Notes: generated by a model not told the origin, from the sequence alone. A DNA stretch of 9,870 nt from Anaerolineales bacterium (GCA_025056515.1 JANWWB010000004.1:1-9870); one strand, 5' to 3'; shown: positions 1 through 6,373, counted from the first letter of the stretch. Numbers and translations: made by a program.

Positions 1-422
1 AGAAGGTTGAAAGCATAAGGCCCCTGGGGCAGGGCGGCTTGCACTTGTTGAATCGCGGATTCGATCCGCGCCAATGACAGACCTCCGGCGCCGAACGAGG
101 CTAAAAATCCCGCCTGTCCCATGGCAATCACCAGTTCTGCTGAGGCAATCCCATTTGCCATTGCGCCGGCATAATAGGCGTAGCGCGTTCCGTACGTCCG
201 ACGAAATGATTCGTCTCCGAGCGTTTCGGGCAGAACCGGAGGGGCAAATCCTATCAAGGCGTGCGGTCCGTTTCGCTGCCATTCGCCTTTGTTTGTTAGG
301 CCAATTCGTTCGCCGACACGAACGGCAAAGACGGGCTGTTTAAGCTGGCTTAAAATCGCCTTGTATCCTTCGTTGGAGAATTGCAGGCTAGTCTCCTCTC
401 CTTGCCAGAACGATGGTTGCAT
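1..422 (-). CDS. pfaD: PfaD-family enoyl reductase, N-terminal part (runs off left edge)
   Basis: Reading the minus strand from the ATG at 422-420 gives 140 codons open to the window edge with no stop. The protein begins MQPSFWQGEETSLQFSNEGY and contains the stretch AYYAGAMANGIASAELVIAM at about residues 82-101, followed by a Gly-rich FGAGGLS segment and a helix ending in YAFNL. This is the signature start of PfaD-type proteins, flavin-dependent nitronate-monooxygenase-like TIM barrels that act as trans enoyl reductases in polyunsaturated fatty acid and polyketide synthases. The start is supported by GGAGG (437-433) 10 nt upstream. Full-length family members are roughly 450-550 residues, so most of the barrel lies outside the window. 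It is the first gene of a leftward unit; synthase genes further left would be expected but cannot be seen. The family call comes from motif recall, not from a search. Confidence 0.85.
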   Translation of the reverse strand, partial: MQPSFWQGEETSLQFSNEGYKAILSQLKQPVFAVRVGERIGLTNKGEWQRNGPHALIGFAPPVLPETLGDESFRRTYGTRYAYYAGAMANGIASAELVIAMGQAGFLASFGAGGLSLARIESAIQQVQAALPQGPYAFNL

Positions 423-475
423 TTCAGGTTAGCCTCCAAAAGTAGTCTCTGCTGTTTAACCCCTGCCTTTTGGTT

Positions 476-504
476 TTGACGCGCATGGAGCAAGAGGGTA
501 TGGT
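476..504 (+). promoter_or_regulatory. Candidate sigma70 promoter, distal, reading toward yvcK
   Basis: TTGACG (476-481) and TATGGT (499-504) are separated by exactly 17 nt and match the consensus at 5/6 and 4/6 positions. Transcription would begin near 511 and give yvcK a leader of about 180 nt. It lies close to a minus-strand -10-like box, so the two directions could interfere. It is predicted from sequence only and is weaker than the proximal promoter at 654-682. Confidence 0.4.
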
Positions 505-508
505 TTTT

Positions 509-514
509 ATTGTA
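509..514 (-). promoter_or_regulatory. Possible -10 box for the leftward pfaD gene
   Basis: Read on the minus strand this is TACAAT, a 5/6 match to TATAAT, about 87 nt upstream of the pfaD ATG. No good -35 hexamer is found 16-18 nt further upstream (CAGTGT at the 17-nt position), so it is a weak call. Confidence 0.25.
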
Positions 515-653
515 TCCTAATTTCATGCTTGACACTGGGATTGACGCGTACATGCAGGCTGGCGACTTTTAAGGTCCTGCCGGTCCAGACCGCATGCTTC
601 CGTGCCTGGGGGGGGTTCAAGAAACGCGAATCTCGGGAACTTATTTAGACAAG

Positions 654-682
654 TTGACGCTTCTTCGAAAGCCTGCTATCAT
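654..682 (+). promoter_or_regulatory. Sigma70-type extended -10 promoter of yvcK, probably giving a leaderless mRNA
   Basis: TTGACG (654-659), a 17-nt spacer and TATCAT (677-682) each match the consensus at 5/6, and TGC just before the -10 (674-676) makes an extended -10 element. Seven bases later comes the ATG at 690, exactly where transcription would be expected to start. No Shine-Dalgarno sequence lies in front of that ATG. Together these suggest that the yvcK transcript begins at or next to its start codon. Confidence 0.7.
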
Positions 683-689
683 CTTACCG

Positions 690-2021
690 ATGAGTGTTCG
701 TAGGAATCGTTTGTGGGATTGCTGGCAGGCGTGGAAACGCTCCCAGATGTTTCGTTGGTTTGCGCCGGGTTTGGGCGTGAAGCGTTGGGTTCTGATTCTG
801 CTGCTCGGGCTTACCTTAACCAGTATTGGGTTGACAGTTTGGCTGTTGGATATCTATCGCAACAGTCCTGATTCACCGCTCTTGCCTGTGATCAGCTTTT
901 TGTCGCTACGCACTTTGCCCCGCATGGTCAGGGTGCTCATTTTTGGCTTGAGCGGCTTGTTTTTGATAGGGCTTGGTTTTTGGGGCATCAATCGCTCTCT
1001 CTTGATCCCGTTTTTGCAACCTGGCAAACGATTGGTTGACCAAGTAGCTGAATATCGGCGTCGCGAACGTGGGCCGCGTGTGGTGGTGATTGGCGGTGGT
1101 CATGGCATTGCCACCGTCTTGCGCGGCCTGAAGGCCTATACCAACAACCTGACGGCGGTTGTTTCGGTGGCCGATGATGGTGGCTCTTCCGGCGAATTGC
1201 GCCGCACGCTAGGCATTCCAGCACCTGGCGATATTCGCAACTGTTTGGCAGCTCTCTCGGATGATGAAATGCTCCTGACTCAGCTATTTCAATATCGCTT
1301 CGGACAGGGTACAGGCCTAGAAGGGCACTCGCTTGGCAACTTGTTTATCTCAGCCTTGGTGGATATCACGGGAAGTTTCGAGAAGGCGGTCGAAGAATCT
1401 GGCCGAGCGCTTTCGGTGCATGGACGTGTTTTGCCCTCGACTTTGCATAACGTCAAACTGCTGGCCGATGTCAACCTGCCACATGCACAGACTCATGTCC
1501 GTGTCGAAGGGGAAAGCCGCATTCCTCGTATGCCGGGCAAAATCCGTCGGGTCTGGTTAGAGCCGAATGACGCTCCGGCCTATCCGCCGGTTGTACGCGC
1601 CTTGCTCTCAGCAGAGATGATCATCGTTGGCCCGGGCAGTCTCTATACCAGCATTTTGCCTAATCTTCTGGTGCGCGATATTCTGGAAGCTATTCGGGTC
1701 AGCAAGGCATTGAAAATTTACATCGTCAATATCGCTACGCAGCCGGGTGAGACCGATTCTTACTCCTGTAGTGACCATGTCCGTGCCCTAGAAAGTACAA
1801 TTGGCAGTGGGATCTTTGACATTATTCTCTGTAATTCATGGTATGATTCCCCCTGTGGTGATGGCTTGCAATGGGTGCGCGTGGACGATGCCATGCGTCA
1901 GGATCCGCGGCTGTACCAGGCGGATTTGGTTGACCGCCAAGCGCCTCACCGCCACGATGCTGCCCGTCTGGCGCAAGTCCTGATGGATCTCTACCGAGAA
2001 CGCACCGGGCCGCTGGCCTGA
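690..2021 (+). CDS. yvcK: YvcK/CofD-like family protein with N-terminal membrane anchor
   Basis: This 443-residue protein belongs to the YvcK (UPF0052, CofD-like) family. In Bacillus subtilis YvcK is needed for growth on gluconeogenic carbon sources and for normal cell-wall synthesis and shape, and it binds UDP-sugars. The cytoplasmic domain starts near residue 130 with VVVIGGGHG (131-139), a Rossmann-like nucleotide-binding loop. It is followed by VSVADDGGSSGELRR (158-172) and the PAPGDIRNCL segment (178-187), all diagnostic of the family. Two hydrophobic segments at about 33-53 and 80-100 precede it, so this version is anchored in the membrane, unlike the roughly 320-residue soluble B. subtilis form. 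An in-frame ATG at 594 would add 32 residues, but that extension overlaps the promoter and a run of eight G's and has no ribosome-binding site, so 690 is preferred. The gene lies directly before gap-pgk-tpiA, which fits a role near lower glycolysis/gluconeogenesis. Confidence 0.9.
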   Translation: MSVRRNRLWDCWQAWKRSQMFRWFAPGLGVKRWVLILLLGLTLTSIGLTVWLLDIYRNSPDSPLLPVISFLSLRTLPRMVRVLIFGLSGLFLIGLGFWGINRSLLIPFLQPGKRLVDQVAEYRRRERGPRVVVIGGGHGIATVLRGLKAYTNNLTAVVSVADDGGSSGELRRTLGIPAPGDIRNCLAALSDDEMLLTQLFQYRFGQGTGLEGHSLGNLFISALVDITGSFEKAVEESGRALSVHGRVLPSTLHNVKLLADVNLPHAQTHVRVEGESRIPRMPGKIRRVWLEPNDAPAYPPVVRALLSAEMIIVGPGSLYTSILPNLLVRDILEAIRVSKALKIYIVNIATQPGETDSYSCSDHVRALESTIGSGIFDIILCNSWYDSPCGDGLQWVRVDDAMRQDPRLYQADLVDRQAPHRHDAARLAQVLMDLYRERTGPLA

Positions 2022-2030
2022 TCTTTTTTT
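2006..2030 (+). terminator. Possible intrinsic terminator overlapping the yvcK stop codon
   Basis: CGGGCC (2006-2011) pairs with GGCCTG (2015-2020), with one G-U pair, across a 3-nt GCT loop, and TTTTTTT follows at 2024-2030. The stem is short, and the yvcK TGA (2019-2021) lies within its right arm, so translating ribosomes could disrupt it. It may reduce rather than abolish read-through into gap. I see no clear promoter between it and the gap start. Confidence 0.45.
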
Positions 2031-2072
2031 GGATTTGGACCTTCATAACCTTTTTGTAAAGGAGATAGAAAC

Positions 2073-3131
2073 ATGACTGTACGAGTTGGTATCAATGGTT
2101 TTGGCCGCATTGGGCGGCAAGTTTTAAAGGCAATCCGGGATTATTATCCGGATACCCTCGAAGTAGTTGCCTTCAACGATGTCGGCGACCTGCCCACCAT
2201 GGCACACTTGCTCAAGTACGACTCCAACTATGGCCGCTTCAACGGCGCTGTGGAAGTGGCTGAAGATGGCATCCTGGTTGATGGCAAGAAAATCAAGGCC
2301 TTCAAAGAAACTGACCCGGCTGCCATTCCTTGGGGTGACTTGGGTGTGGAGATCGTCATTGAGAGCACAGGGGTCTTCACTGTCAAAGAGGATGGTGTCA
2401 ACAAAAAGGGCAAAGTAGTGACAGGCGCCATCAACCATATCACGGCCGGCAAAGCAAAGAAGGTCATCATTACGGCTCCCGCGGAAGGCGAAGACCTAAC
2501 CGTGGTGATGGGCGTCAACGAGGACAAATATGATCCGGCGATTCATCATGTTGTCTCAAATGCCTCCTGCACTACGAACTGCCTGGCGCCGGCTGTGAAA
2601 GTCGTGCACGATAAGTTCAAGATTGTGCGCGGCTTCATGACCACCATCCATGCCTACACCAACGACCAGCGCATTCTCGACCTGCCACATTCCGACCTGC
2701 GCCGCGCCCGCGCCGCCGCTATGAGCATGATTCCCACCACGACCGGTGCGGCCAAGGCACTCAAATTGGTTATCCCCGACCTGGCCGGAAAGTTCGATGG
2801 TTATGCCATCCGCGTCCCCACCTCGACCGTCTCGGTGGTAGATTTCACCGCCGAAATCGAAACCCCGACCACGACCGAAGAGCTGCGCCAGGCCTTCCGC
2901 GATGCTGCTCAGACCCCGCGCCTGAAGGGCATCCTCCAGGCAGTAGAGGAACCCTTGGTCAGCATCGATTTCAAGGGTGACCCACACTCCTCCTCGGTAG
3001 ACTTGCCCTTCACGATGGTCCTTGGCAAGGAAGCCAGCACGTTTGTCAAGGTTGTCGCCTGGTATGATAACGAATGGGGGTATTCCGTCCGCACGGCTGA
3101 TTTGGCTGCCCTGATGGCTAAAAGGTTGTAG
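2073..3131 (+). CDS. gap: Glyceraldehyde-3-phosphate dehydrogenase (phosphorylating, NAD type)
   Basis: This 352-residue enzyme reversibly converts glyceraldehyde 3-phosphate, phosphate and NAD+ to 1,3-bisphosphoglycerate in the cytoplasm. The N-terminal NGFGRIGR dinucleotide loop (8-15) starts the Rossmann fold. Asp36 in AFNDVGD lies where NAD-preferring enzymes bind the adenosine ribose. The catalytic SNASCTTN has Cys166, and the partner His193 is in TIHAYT. The phosphate-site PTTTGAAKA (221-229) and the C-terminal WYDNEWGYS (330-338) are all present, so it should be active. It is 10-20 residues longer than usual (330-340). The extra length maps to about residues 104-127, between ESTGVFT and [10 protein letters not shown], where most homologues have a stretch about 12 residues shorter. 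A strong ribosome-binding site, AAAGGAGA (2058-2065), lies 7 nt before the ATG. pgk follows after 72 nt. Confidence 0.97.
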   Translation: MTVRVGINGFGRIGRQVLKAIRDYYPDTLEVVAFNDVGDLPTMAHLLKYDSNYGRFNGAVEVAEDGILVDGKKIKAFKETDPAAIPWGDLGVEIVIESTGVFTVKEDGVNKKGKVVTGAINHITAGKAKKVIITAPAEGEDLTVVMGVNEDKYDPAIHHVVSNASCTTNCLAPAVKVVHDKFKIVRGFMTTIHAYTNDQRILDLPHSDLRRARAAAMSMIPTTTGAAKALKLVIPDLAGKFDGYAIRVPTSTVSVVDFTAEIETPTTTEELRQAFRDAAQTPRLKGILQAVEEPLVSIDFKGDPHSSSVDLPFTMVLGKEASTFVKVVAWYDNEWGYSVRTADLAALMAKRL

Positions 3132-3203
3132 ACCGATCGAGTCTGCAAGCAAGTGGCCAAACGTTCGATGACTAGGCGACGATCAGACAAAACGGAGTGA
3201 ACT

Positions 3204-4376
3204 ATGAATAAGAAAACTGTTCGTGATATTGACCTCAAAGGCAAGCGCGTTCTGATGCGTGTCGATTTCAATGTCCCCATGGAAGGCGGCAAAGTCACCG
3301 ATGACAAGCGCATTCGCGCCTCACTACCGACCATTCAGTACGTTCTAGACCAAGGCGCCTCGGTGATTTTGATGAGCCATCTTGGGCGTCCAAAGGGCGG
3401 CCCAGACCCAGAGTTCAGCCTGAAACCGGCAGCGGAAGTGTTGGCCGGCTTACTGGGACGTCCAGTTAAGATGGCGCCCGATTGCGTTGGCCCAGAGGTC
3501 GAAGCGATGGCGCAAGCCCTTCAGCCAGGTGAAGTCTTGATGCTGGAGAACACTCGTTTCCACCCTGGTGAGGAGAAGAACGACCTCGAGTTAGCCAAGC
3601 AGATGGCGGCTTTGGGTGATGTATATGTCAACGATGCTTTCGGTTCCGCTCACCGCGCTCACTCCTCCACTGAGGGCGTGGCGCGCTTCCTGCCCGCTGT
3701 AGCCGGTTTCTTGATGGAACAGGAACTCGAATACCTGGGCCGCGCAACCGCTAACCCGGAGCATCCTTATATCGCCATCCTGGGCGGGGCAAAAATCAGC
3801 GATAAAATTCTGGTCGTTGAAAACCTGTTGACGAAGTGCGATAAACTGATCATCGGCGGCGGCATGGCCAACACCTTCCTGGCTGCCAAAGGGTTGAACA
3901 TGCAAGATAGCCTGGTGGAGGTCGATTCCATCCCGATCGCCAAAGGCATCTTGGAAAAGCACGCCGATAAGATCATCTTGCCGGTGGATGCCGTTATCGC
4001 CGATAGATTCGATGCTGAAGCCAACAGCCAGATAGTGGATGTGGATAAGATCCCACATGGCTGGCGTGTGATGGATGTTGGCCCTAAGACGCTTGAACTC
4101 TATCGGCAAGCGCTGCAGGGCGCCAAGCTGATTGTCTGGAACGGCCCCGTAGGCGTTTTTGAATTTCCCAAGTTTGCCGAAGGGACATTTGCTCTGGCGC
4201 GCATGTTGGCTGAGAGCGGCGCAGTAACCGTCATCGGTGGCGGTGATAGCGCCAGCGCAGTCAAGAAGGCTGGCGTCGCTAAGCAGATGACTCACGTTTC
4301 GACCGGCGGTGGCGCATCGCTAGAATTTCTTGAAGGCAAGGAATTGCCTGGCGTAGCGGCCCTGCTTGACCGATAA
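3204..4376 (+). CDS. pgk: Phosphoglycerate kinase
   Basis: This 390-residue enzyme, the usual bacterial length, reversibly transfers phosphate from 1,3-bisphosphoglycerate to ADP. The N-terminal substrate domain shows RVDFNVP (19-25), the SHLGRPKG loop (58-65) and [12 protein letters not shown] (115-126). The hinge and nucleotide domain show GGAKISDK (194-201), the nucleotide-site WNGPVGVFE (312-320), GGGDSA (345-350) and the terminal [14 protein letters not shown] (366-379). No key residue appears to be missing. GGAG lies at a normal distance before the ATG. Placement 72 nt after gap without a clear terminator suggests cotranscription with gap. The TAA is followed within 4 nt by a terminator hairpin. 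Confidence 0.98.
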   Translation: MNKKTVRDIDLKGKRVLMRVDFNVPMEGGKVTDDKRIRASLPTIQYVLDQGASVILMSHLGRPKGGPDPEFSLKPAAEVLAGLLGRPVKMAPDCVGPEVEAMAQALQPGEVLMLENTRFHPGEEKNDLELAKQMAALGDVYVNDAFGSAHRAHSSTEGVARFLPAVAGFLMEQELEYLGRATANPEHPYIAILGGAKISDKILVVENLLTKCDKLIIGGGMANTFLAAKGLNMQDSLVEVDSIPIAKGILEKHADKIILPVDAVIADRFDAEANSQIVDVDKIPHGWRVMDVGPKTLELYRQALQGAKLIVWNGPVGVFEFPKFAEGTFALARMLAESGAVTVIGGGDSASAVKKAGVAKQMTHVSTGGGASLEFLEGKELPGVAALLDR

Positions 4377-4380
4377 CCCC

Positions 4381-4407
4381 AAAGGGCGGCGCCCAGCCGT
4401 CCTTTTT
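4381..4407 (+). terminator. Intrinsic terminator after pgk
   Basis: AAAGGGCGGC (4381-4390) and GCCGTCCTTT (4396-4405) form a 10-bp stem with one G-U pair and a 5-nt loop, running into a T tract (4403-4407). This is a good rho-independent terminator directly behind the pgk stop. It implies that tpiA is expressed partly or fully from its own promoter. Confidence 0.8.
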
Positions 4408-4408
4408 C

Positions 4409-4436
4409 GTAGGACAACTCCGCCGAGTTGTCCTAC
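4409..4436 (+). promoter_or_regulatory. Perfect 12-bp inverted repeat upstream of tpiA (operator or RNA hairpin)
   Basis: GTAGGACAACTC (4409-4420) and GAGTTGTCCTAC (4425-4436) are exact reverse complements around a CGCC centre. As RNA it would form a very stable tetraloop hairpin. As DNA it is a 28-bp palindrome that contains the whole -35 and half of the -10 of the candidate tpiA promoter, the usual place for a repressor operator. It has no T tract of its own, so it is not a second standard terminator. Confidence 0.7.
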
Positions 4437-4439
4437 AAT
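4411..4439 (+). promoter_or_regulatory. Candidate tpiA promoter inside the palindrome
   Basis: AGGACA (4411-4416, 4/6) and TACAAT (4434-4439, 5/6) are spaced by 17 nt. Transcription would start near 4446, just before the ribosome-binding site and the tpiA ATG at 4461. A strong terminator behind pgk makes a separate promoter here plausible. Confidence 0.5.
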
Positions 4440-4448
4440 GTTTTCTCT

Positions 4449-4453
4449 GGAGG
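4449..4453 (+). promoter_or_regulatory. Ribosome-binding site fixing the tpiA start
   Basis: GGAGG is 7 nt before the ATG at 4461. The longer in-frame reading from a TTG at 4428 begins inside the inverted repeat and has no such site, so 4461 is the start. Confidence 0.85.
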
Positions 4454-4460
4454 CAAGTCT

Positions 4461-5234
4461 ATGAAGCGCATTCCACTCGTTGCCGGCAATTGGAAGATGA
4501 ACAAAACCATCGCCGAAGCGCGTGAACTGGTTGCTACCATGCTCCCCGCCTTGCAATCGCTCTCGGGCGTTGAAATTGTGCTTTGCCCGCCTTTTACCGC
4601 ACTCTTTCCCGTGGCAGCTTTACTCAGTGGCACAGAGGTTCGTCTGGGGGCGCAGAATATGCATTGGGAAGCGAAGGGAGCGTTCACCGGCGAAATCTCT
4701 CCTGCTATGGTAGCAGAGTTCTGTCAGTATGTGATTCTCGGTCACTCTGAGCGGCGCACTTACTTTGGTGAGACAGATGAAACCGTTAACCGCAAGTTGC
4801 TTGCCGCTCAGAGCGTAGGCCTGGTTCCGATTGTCTGCGTCGGCGAGACCCTAGCCGAGTACGAGGCGGGACAGACCCGCAATGTGGTTGGACATCAGGT
4901 GCGTCGCGGCTTGCAAGGGCTATCCCCGGACTTTGCACGCCGTGTGGTTATTGCCTATGAACCTGTTTGGGCGATCGGCACCGGACGCGCTTCGACCGGC
5001 GAGAATGCCAATCAGGTGATCGTAGATGTGATCCGTCCTGCCTTGGCCGAACTTTATGGCGAGGAAACAGCGCAGGCTGTACGCGTGCTCTATGGAGGGT
5101 CGGTGACGGCGGCCAATGCGGCGGAGTTCTTTAACCAGCCCGAAATTGACGGCGCTCTTGTGGGCGGTGCAAGCCTGAAACTGGATGAATTCCCGGCTAT
5201 TGTCCGTGCCGCTTCCTCGGCTGTGTCGGCTTAA
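4461..5234 (+). CDS. tpiA: Triosephosphate isomerase
   Basis: This 257-residue TIM-barrel enzyme interconverts dihydroxyacetone phosphate and glyceraldehyde 3-phosphate. The catalytic set is complete. Asn10 and Lys12 lie in VAGNWKMN (7-14), the electrophile His95 in ILGHSERR (92-99), and the catalytic base Glu167 in AYEPVWAIGTG (165-175), which also holds the flexible loop-6 lid. The phosphate-binding YGGSV (211-215) and GALVGGASL (231-239) close the barrel. Length is normal for bacteria. The start was chosen from the GGAGG 7 nt upstream. It completes the gap-pgk-tpiA triose block, although a terminator and a candidate promoter separate it from pgk. Confidence 0.98.
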   Translation: MKRIPLVAGNWKMNKTIAEARELVATMLPALQSLSGVEIVLCPPFTALFPVAALLSGTEVRLGAQNMHWEAKGAFTGEISPAMVAEFCQYVILGHSERRTYFGETDETVNRKLLAAQSVGLVPIVCVGETLAEYEAGQTRNVVGHQVRRGLQGLSPDFARRVVIAYEPVWAIGTGRASTGENANQVIVDVIRPALAELYGEETAQAVRVLYGGSVTAANAAEFFNQPEIDGALVGGASLKLDEFPAIVRAASSAVSA

Positions 5235-5239
5235 GATGT

Positions 5240-5268
5240 GTTAGGGCAGCCTACAAGGTTGCCCTAAC
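5240..5268 (+). terminator. Stable hairpin just after tpiA, terminator-like without a T tract
   Basis: GTTAGGGCAGCC (5240-5251) pairs with GGTTGCCCTAAC (5257-5268), with one G-U pair, across a TACAA loop, 5 nt after the tpiA stop. It lacks a following T run, so it may protect the 3' end of the message or act with other factors instead of being a classical terminator. Its arm resembles that of the repeat before tpiA (both contain TAGGRCARC, where R is A or G). Confidence 0.6.
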
Positions 5269-5569
5269 GCCCCACAAAGCCAGTAGGCGCTTATCTCTCT
5301 ACTTAAACTCTCCGGTCGCTCTAGGACTTTCCAGGTAGGATGAGCGAGCAACTTGCTTAGCTCTTGGGCAGGTATAGATGCAGTCGCGTTGCTTTTTTAC
5401 AAACATACGGTATTTCCACACTGCGAGGCGGCGTGCCACCGCAGCACAATGGGTGGACTTAGTCGTCGAGCGCGAGGCCAGGGCTTTGTTGCCTTCAAAG
5501 GTTTATAGCAATACAGGCGGTTAGAGTTTTTTCGATCGCGACAGAACATCATGGCTTTGCTTTTTTGCC
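5269..5569. other. Gene-free intergenic region with local dyads
   Basis: About 300 bp without an open frame that looks coding on either strand. It contains a dyad around AGCAACTTGCT (5347-5357), a T6 run at 5393-5398 behind a weak stem, a hairpin CTGCG...CGCAG with an inner GGC/GCC pair (5421-5444), and the inverted repeat spanning the start codon of the next gene. I found no match by eye to tRNA, SRP RNA, 6S RNA or a known riboswitch. It may hold a small RNA or the regulatory region of the next gene. Confidence 0.5.
5421..5444. repeat. Imperfect hairpin in the intergenic region
   Basis: CTGCG (5421-5425) pairs with CGCAG (5440-5444). Inside, GGC (5427-5429) pairs with GCC (5435-5437) across a 5-nt loop, with small unpaired bases between. 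It is GC-rich and plausible as an RNA stem, but short enough to arise by chance. Confidence 0.35.
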
Positions 5570-5573
5570 ATGA
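5549..5573. repeat. Inverted repeat enclosing the start codon of the HExxH membrane protein
   Basis: TCATGGC (5549-5555) and GCCATGA (5567-5573) are perfect 7-bp arms around an 11-nt loop with a T6 run. The ATG at 5570-5572 is within the right arm, so in RNA the start codon would be paired. No Shine-Dalgarno sequence precedes this ATG. Confidence 0.5.
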
Positions 5574-6373
5574 AACCTGGTGCTTATCTTGACAAGTTTG
5601 CCTTGTCCCCCTCGGTGTTTTCCGCGCTGGATGGCCTCCTCTGGCTATGCCTTGCCTTGATCACCTTGGTCTTTTTTCAACGCGCTTTCCATCGCGAAAT
5701 CCAAGCGGTCTTTCTCATCCTGACACGCCATCCGGTCGTTACACAAGTCATCTTTGCCCTGATTTTCTTGCCCGGCATCTTCTTGCATGAATTCAGTCAC
5801 TGGCTAATGGCCAAACTCTTAGGGGTGCCAACTGGGCGTTTTTCGCTCATTCCGCAGGCGCAACCGGATGGCCGTCTTCGTCTGGGATATGTGGAAACTG
5901 CTTCGGGCGGTTGGCTGCGCGACGCCCTGATAGGAGCCGCGCCGCTCTTGACCGGAAGTCTGTTTGTGGCGTTTGCTGCAATTGACCGCATGGGATTGCT
6001 CCCGCTGTGGGACGACTTGCGTTTTGCAGCGTGGAACCGCTTTTGGGCGGCGCTGGCGCTTGTGCCCTCCCGGCCAGATTTTTGGCTGTGGTTCTATCTA
6101 ACCTTTACCGTCAGCAGCACGATGCTCCCTTCGGCCTCCGATCGACGCGCTTGGTTACCGGTTGGGTTGAGCGTTGCAGCATTGCTCGGCCTGGCGATGT
6201 TAGCTGGGGCAGGGGATTGGATGCTAACCCATCTAGCGCCTCTGGTGAATCGTTTTTTTCAAGCCTTGGCGTTGGTCTTTGGGCTGAGCGCTGGTCTTCA
6301 CTTGCTTTTGATCGTGCCTGTTTGGCTTATTCATCGAGCGCTGACCCGACTAACAGGCTTGGAGGTCAGGTAG
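5570..6373 (+). CDS. Multi-pass membrane protein with HExxH motif, M50-like metalloprotease
   Basis: This 267-residue hydrophobic protein has about six predicted membrane segments (roughly 20-37, 57-72, 121-138, 172-185, 196-215 and 231-254). HEFSH at 73-77, at the end of a hydrophobic helix and followed by WLMAKLLGV, is a zinc-binding HExxH motif in the context used by site-2 (M50) intramembrane proteases. GAAPLLTG (122-129) resembles the second M50 region. Asp191 in MLPSASDRRAW could supply the third zinc ligand in place of the usual NxxPxxxxDG. No PDZ or CBS domain is present. The start is the only in-frame ATG/GTG/TTG after an upstream stop at 5522, yet it lacks a ribosome-binding site and lies in an inverted repeat. 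Its end is 19 nt from the converging DUF368 gene. Substrate and function are unknown; protease activity is inferred from the motif only. Confidence 0.75.
   Translation: MKPGAYLDKFALSPSVFSALDGLLWLCLALITLVFFQRAFHREIQAVFLILTRHPVVTQVIFALIFLPGIFLHEFSHWLMAKLLGVPTGRFSLIPQAQPDGRLRLGYVETASGGWLRDALIGAAPLLTGSLFVAFAAIDRMGLLPLWDDLRFAAWNRFWAALALVPSRPDFWLWFYLTFTVSSTMLPSASDRRAWLPVGLSVAALLGLAMLAGAGDWMLTHLAPLVNRFFQALALVFGLSAGLHLLLIVPVWLIHRALTRLTGLEVR

Noticed and set aside
594..689. In-frame 32-residue extension of YvcK from an ATG at 594
   Set aside because: It has no ribosome-binding site, includes a G8 run, and overlaps a near-consensus promoter that would start transcription at 690.
2556..3152. 198-codon minus-strand open frame opposite gap
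   Set aside because: It is antisense to a strongly conserved GAPDH gene, resembles no protein family, and reflects codon bias of the real gene.
3591..4295. 234-codon minus-strand open frame opposite pgk
   Set aside because: It lies wholly within the conserved pgk coding region on the other strand and shows no motif of its own.
5340..5400. tRNA-like stretch (TTAGCTCTTGGGCAG resembles a D arm)
   Set aside because: No matching acceptor stem, anticodon arm or T-loop (GGTTCRA-like) is present at the right spacing.
5269..5569. SRP RNA, 6S RNA or riboswitch in the intergenic region
   Set aside because: The conserved SRP tetraloop region and other known cores are not visible; only generic dyads are seen.
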